NCBI GenBank assembly: GCA_025642075.2
Contig: JAODUO010000113.1
Location: forward strand, 358,501-422,500
From: Ridgeia piscesae
Taxonomy: Eukaryota; Annelida; Polychaeta; Sabellida; Siboglinidae
DNA length: 64,000 nt
Reading direction: 5' to 3'
Shown: one piece after another, positions 63,601 to 64,000 of the stretch
How the letters are laid out: each line of letters begins with the position of its first letter
How positions within the stretch are numbered: position 1 is the stretch's first letter
Notes under the pieces: generated by a model
What the model was told of the DNA's origin: nothing
The model's database searches: none
The model's input: only the letters and a program-made list of their open reading frames with translations
Program-made: the position numbers and the translations under genes

Positions 63601-64000
63601 CAGAAAAACTGGTATCTTGATAATGGGTACCGTGAAATGCATGCGTTTTAAAAGAAACATATGCACGATTTTGGCGATATTTTATAAGCATATCAATAGC
63701 AACATAGCATGTCGCTGAAGTTAAAACAAATTGACAAGATGACGTGACAAGAAACTGATTAGCATCAGTGATCTCACAGTCACACGAACTACTCCACAAG
63801 GAAGTATCGAAGCAACACGATTTGTCGCCTGACAATATATTGGCTACACTCCCCCCTTTACAACGTGTATACTGTTTAATCTGTCGATTGCTCCATACTT
63901 CCGTTTTATGTGCAGCCAATAAATAAGTTGGCATCTATTGTCTGGCGACACCGTGGTCACTGGCGAGACGAACATAACTATAGAACACGCAATGGAATAA
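60616..64000. other. Intergenic; weak unrecognised ORFs
   Basis: A minus-strand ORF at 61432-61215 follows an acceptor-like TTTTCAG and encodes hydrophobic stretches (FGALLVAVS, YIAVMSFPLVVKL). Another at 63132-62848 has hydrophobic segments too. A plus-strand ORF from the ATG at 60810 encodes ~73 aa with a hydrophobic N-terminus. I recognise none and cannot link them into a gene. Confidence 0.2.

Overview
This is nuclear DNA of a bilaterian animal. It carries spliced genes with GT-AG introns, tRNA-derived SINEs, an RTE-type LINE, DNA-transposon remnants and very many micro- and minisatellites. The gene sequences and repeat style suggest a marine invertebrate, probably a lophotrochozoan such as a mollusc or a relative, but I cannot name the species.

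Four conserved genes can be reconstructed exon by exon, with reading phases that close. (1) 1-3276, + strand: the 3' end of a KDM5/JARID1 (Lid) histone H3K4 demethylase gene, from an exon cut by the window edge through Lys-rich linkers to the C-terminal PHD3 finger. (2) 5999-19647, - strand: a complete 11-exon ataxin-7 (ATXN7) family gene, the SAGA deubiquitinase-module anchor. Its C2H2-like finger, SCA7 zinc domain and post-SCA7 block are recognisable. One exon has an apparent 1-base frameshift. (3) 35213-43970, + strand: a complete 8-exon THOC7 gene (THO/TREX mRNA export), with one GC-AG intron. (4) 49262-56434, - strand: a complete 7-exon MON1 gene (Mon1-Ccz1 Rab7 exchange factor), predicted 564 aa.

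Layout: KDM5 and ATXN7 converge tail to tail. ATXN7 and THOC7 diverge head to head, as I recall their human orthologues do at 3p14.1. Here the spacer is about 15.5 kb and holds GTG-rich simple repeats (20.2-21.7 kb), a decayed RTE LINE (24.9-28.2 kb, - strand) and a 4-kb GC-rich tetranucleotide higher-order repeat (29.6-33.7 kb). THOC7 and MON1 converge. From 56.5 to 64 kb I find only SINEs, microsatellites and weak ORFs.

The most unusual observation is that tandem repeats repeatedly sit on splice junctions and copy the splice site. At KDM5 a 75-bp in-frame unit (acceptor plus half a PHD finger) is repeated about 16 times. At ATXN7 a 25-bp unit carrying AA|GTAAGT, the same donor as the real exon end, is repeated about 70 times right after that donor. 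A second ATXN7 array copies an acceptor, a THOC7 array starts at a donor, and a fresh 33-bp duplication spans the first KDM5 donor. I propose these as splice-junction-seeded minisatellites that create fields of decoy splice sites. Other finds are a piggyBac-like element with TTAA flanks, two more terminal-inverted-repeat elements, and a ~440-bp foldback in a MON1 intron.
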